Under the pieces are notes generated by a model. The model was not told where the DNA came from, ran no database searches, and worked only from the letters and a program-made list of their open reading frames with translations. A stretch of 52,000 nucleotides of DNA from Apostichopus japonicus (Eukaryota; Echinodermata; Holothuroidea; Aspidochirotida; Stichopodidae). Below, in pieces: positions 51,961 through 52,000 of this stretch. Position 1 is the first letter of the stretch. Every line of letters begins with the position of its first letter. The stretch lies in contig NC_092583.1 in assembly GCF_037975245.1 (NCBI RefSeq), forward strand, positions 1,764,264 to 1,816,263, in the 5' to 3' direction. Position numbers and translations under genes: made by a program.

Positions 51961-52000
51961 AAAAGAAACATTTCCGCTCTTGCTATGTACATATACCAAC

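Overview
This window is AT-rich animal DNA, not bacterial. It has short exons with GT-AG introns, very long microsatellites, tRNA-derived SINE-like repeats, transposon remnants and many poly(C) runs. Repeats of the 'cttgggcaaggcacttta' type, poly(C) next to 'ggggcgta' elements, and multidomain secreted proteins suggest a marine deuterostome. An echinoderm such as a sea cucumber would fit, but that is inference and no gene here identifies the species.

One protein-coding gene dominates the window. It lies on the minus strand, starts near 50,294 and probably runs off the left edge. Its first coding exon (50,165-50,294) encodes a signal peptide. After a 22-kb intron comes a 10-cysteine von Willebrand factor type C (VWC) exon (27,963-28,166). 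Then follow 13 copies, D1-D13, of a roughly 145-residue four-cysteine domain I do not recognise. Eleven copies are single exons. D8 and D13 are each split by an extra intron. The 17 exons join without a frame break into 5,986 nt (about 1,995 codons). Nearly every junction is phase 1. From D3 onward the copies cycle B-C-A, B-C-A, B-C-A, B-C, so the array appears to have grown by duplication of a three-exon block. The product is inferred to be a secreted, N-glycosylated extracellular protein.

Layout in plus-strand coordinates. 1-6,526: no recognised gene; interspersed repeats and four minisatellites, in a downstream intron or flank. 6,527-27,045: the domain exons, with introns holding (TA)n, (ATG)n and (AAT)n arrays, a 5'-truncated Penelope-like retroelement (6,836-8,879) and a hAT-type MITE with a perfect 8-bp target duplication (14,926-15,296). 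27,049-27,862: an 0.8-kb compound trinucleotide array. 28,167-50,164: the giant first intron, with a tRNA-derived SINE, a (GACT)n array, a 0.6-kb foldback element, three copies of another tRNA-headed repeat, and a 6.3-kb candidate CACTA-like DNA transposon (39,569-45,913). 50,295-52,000: upstream flank with a weak promoter candidate and a 22-bp satellite-like array.

The retroelement is the only other intact coding sequence. Most other long open frames are microsatellites or minisatellites read through. All splice junctions were read by eye and none is supported by RNA.
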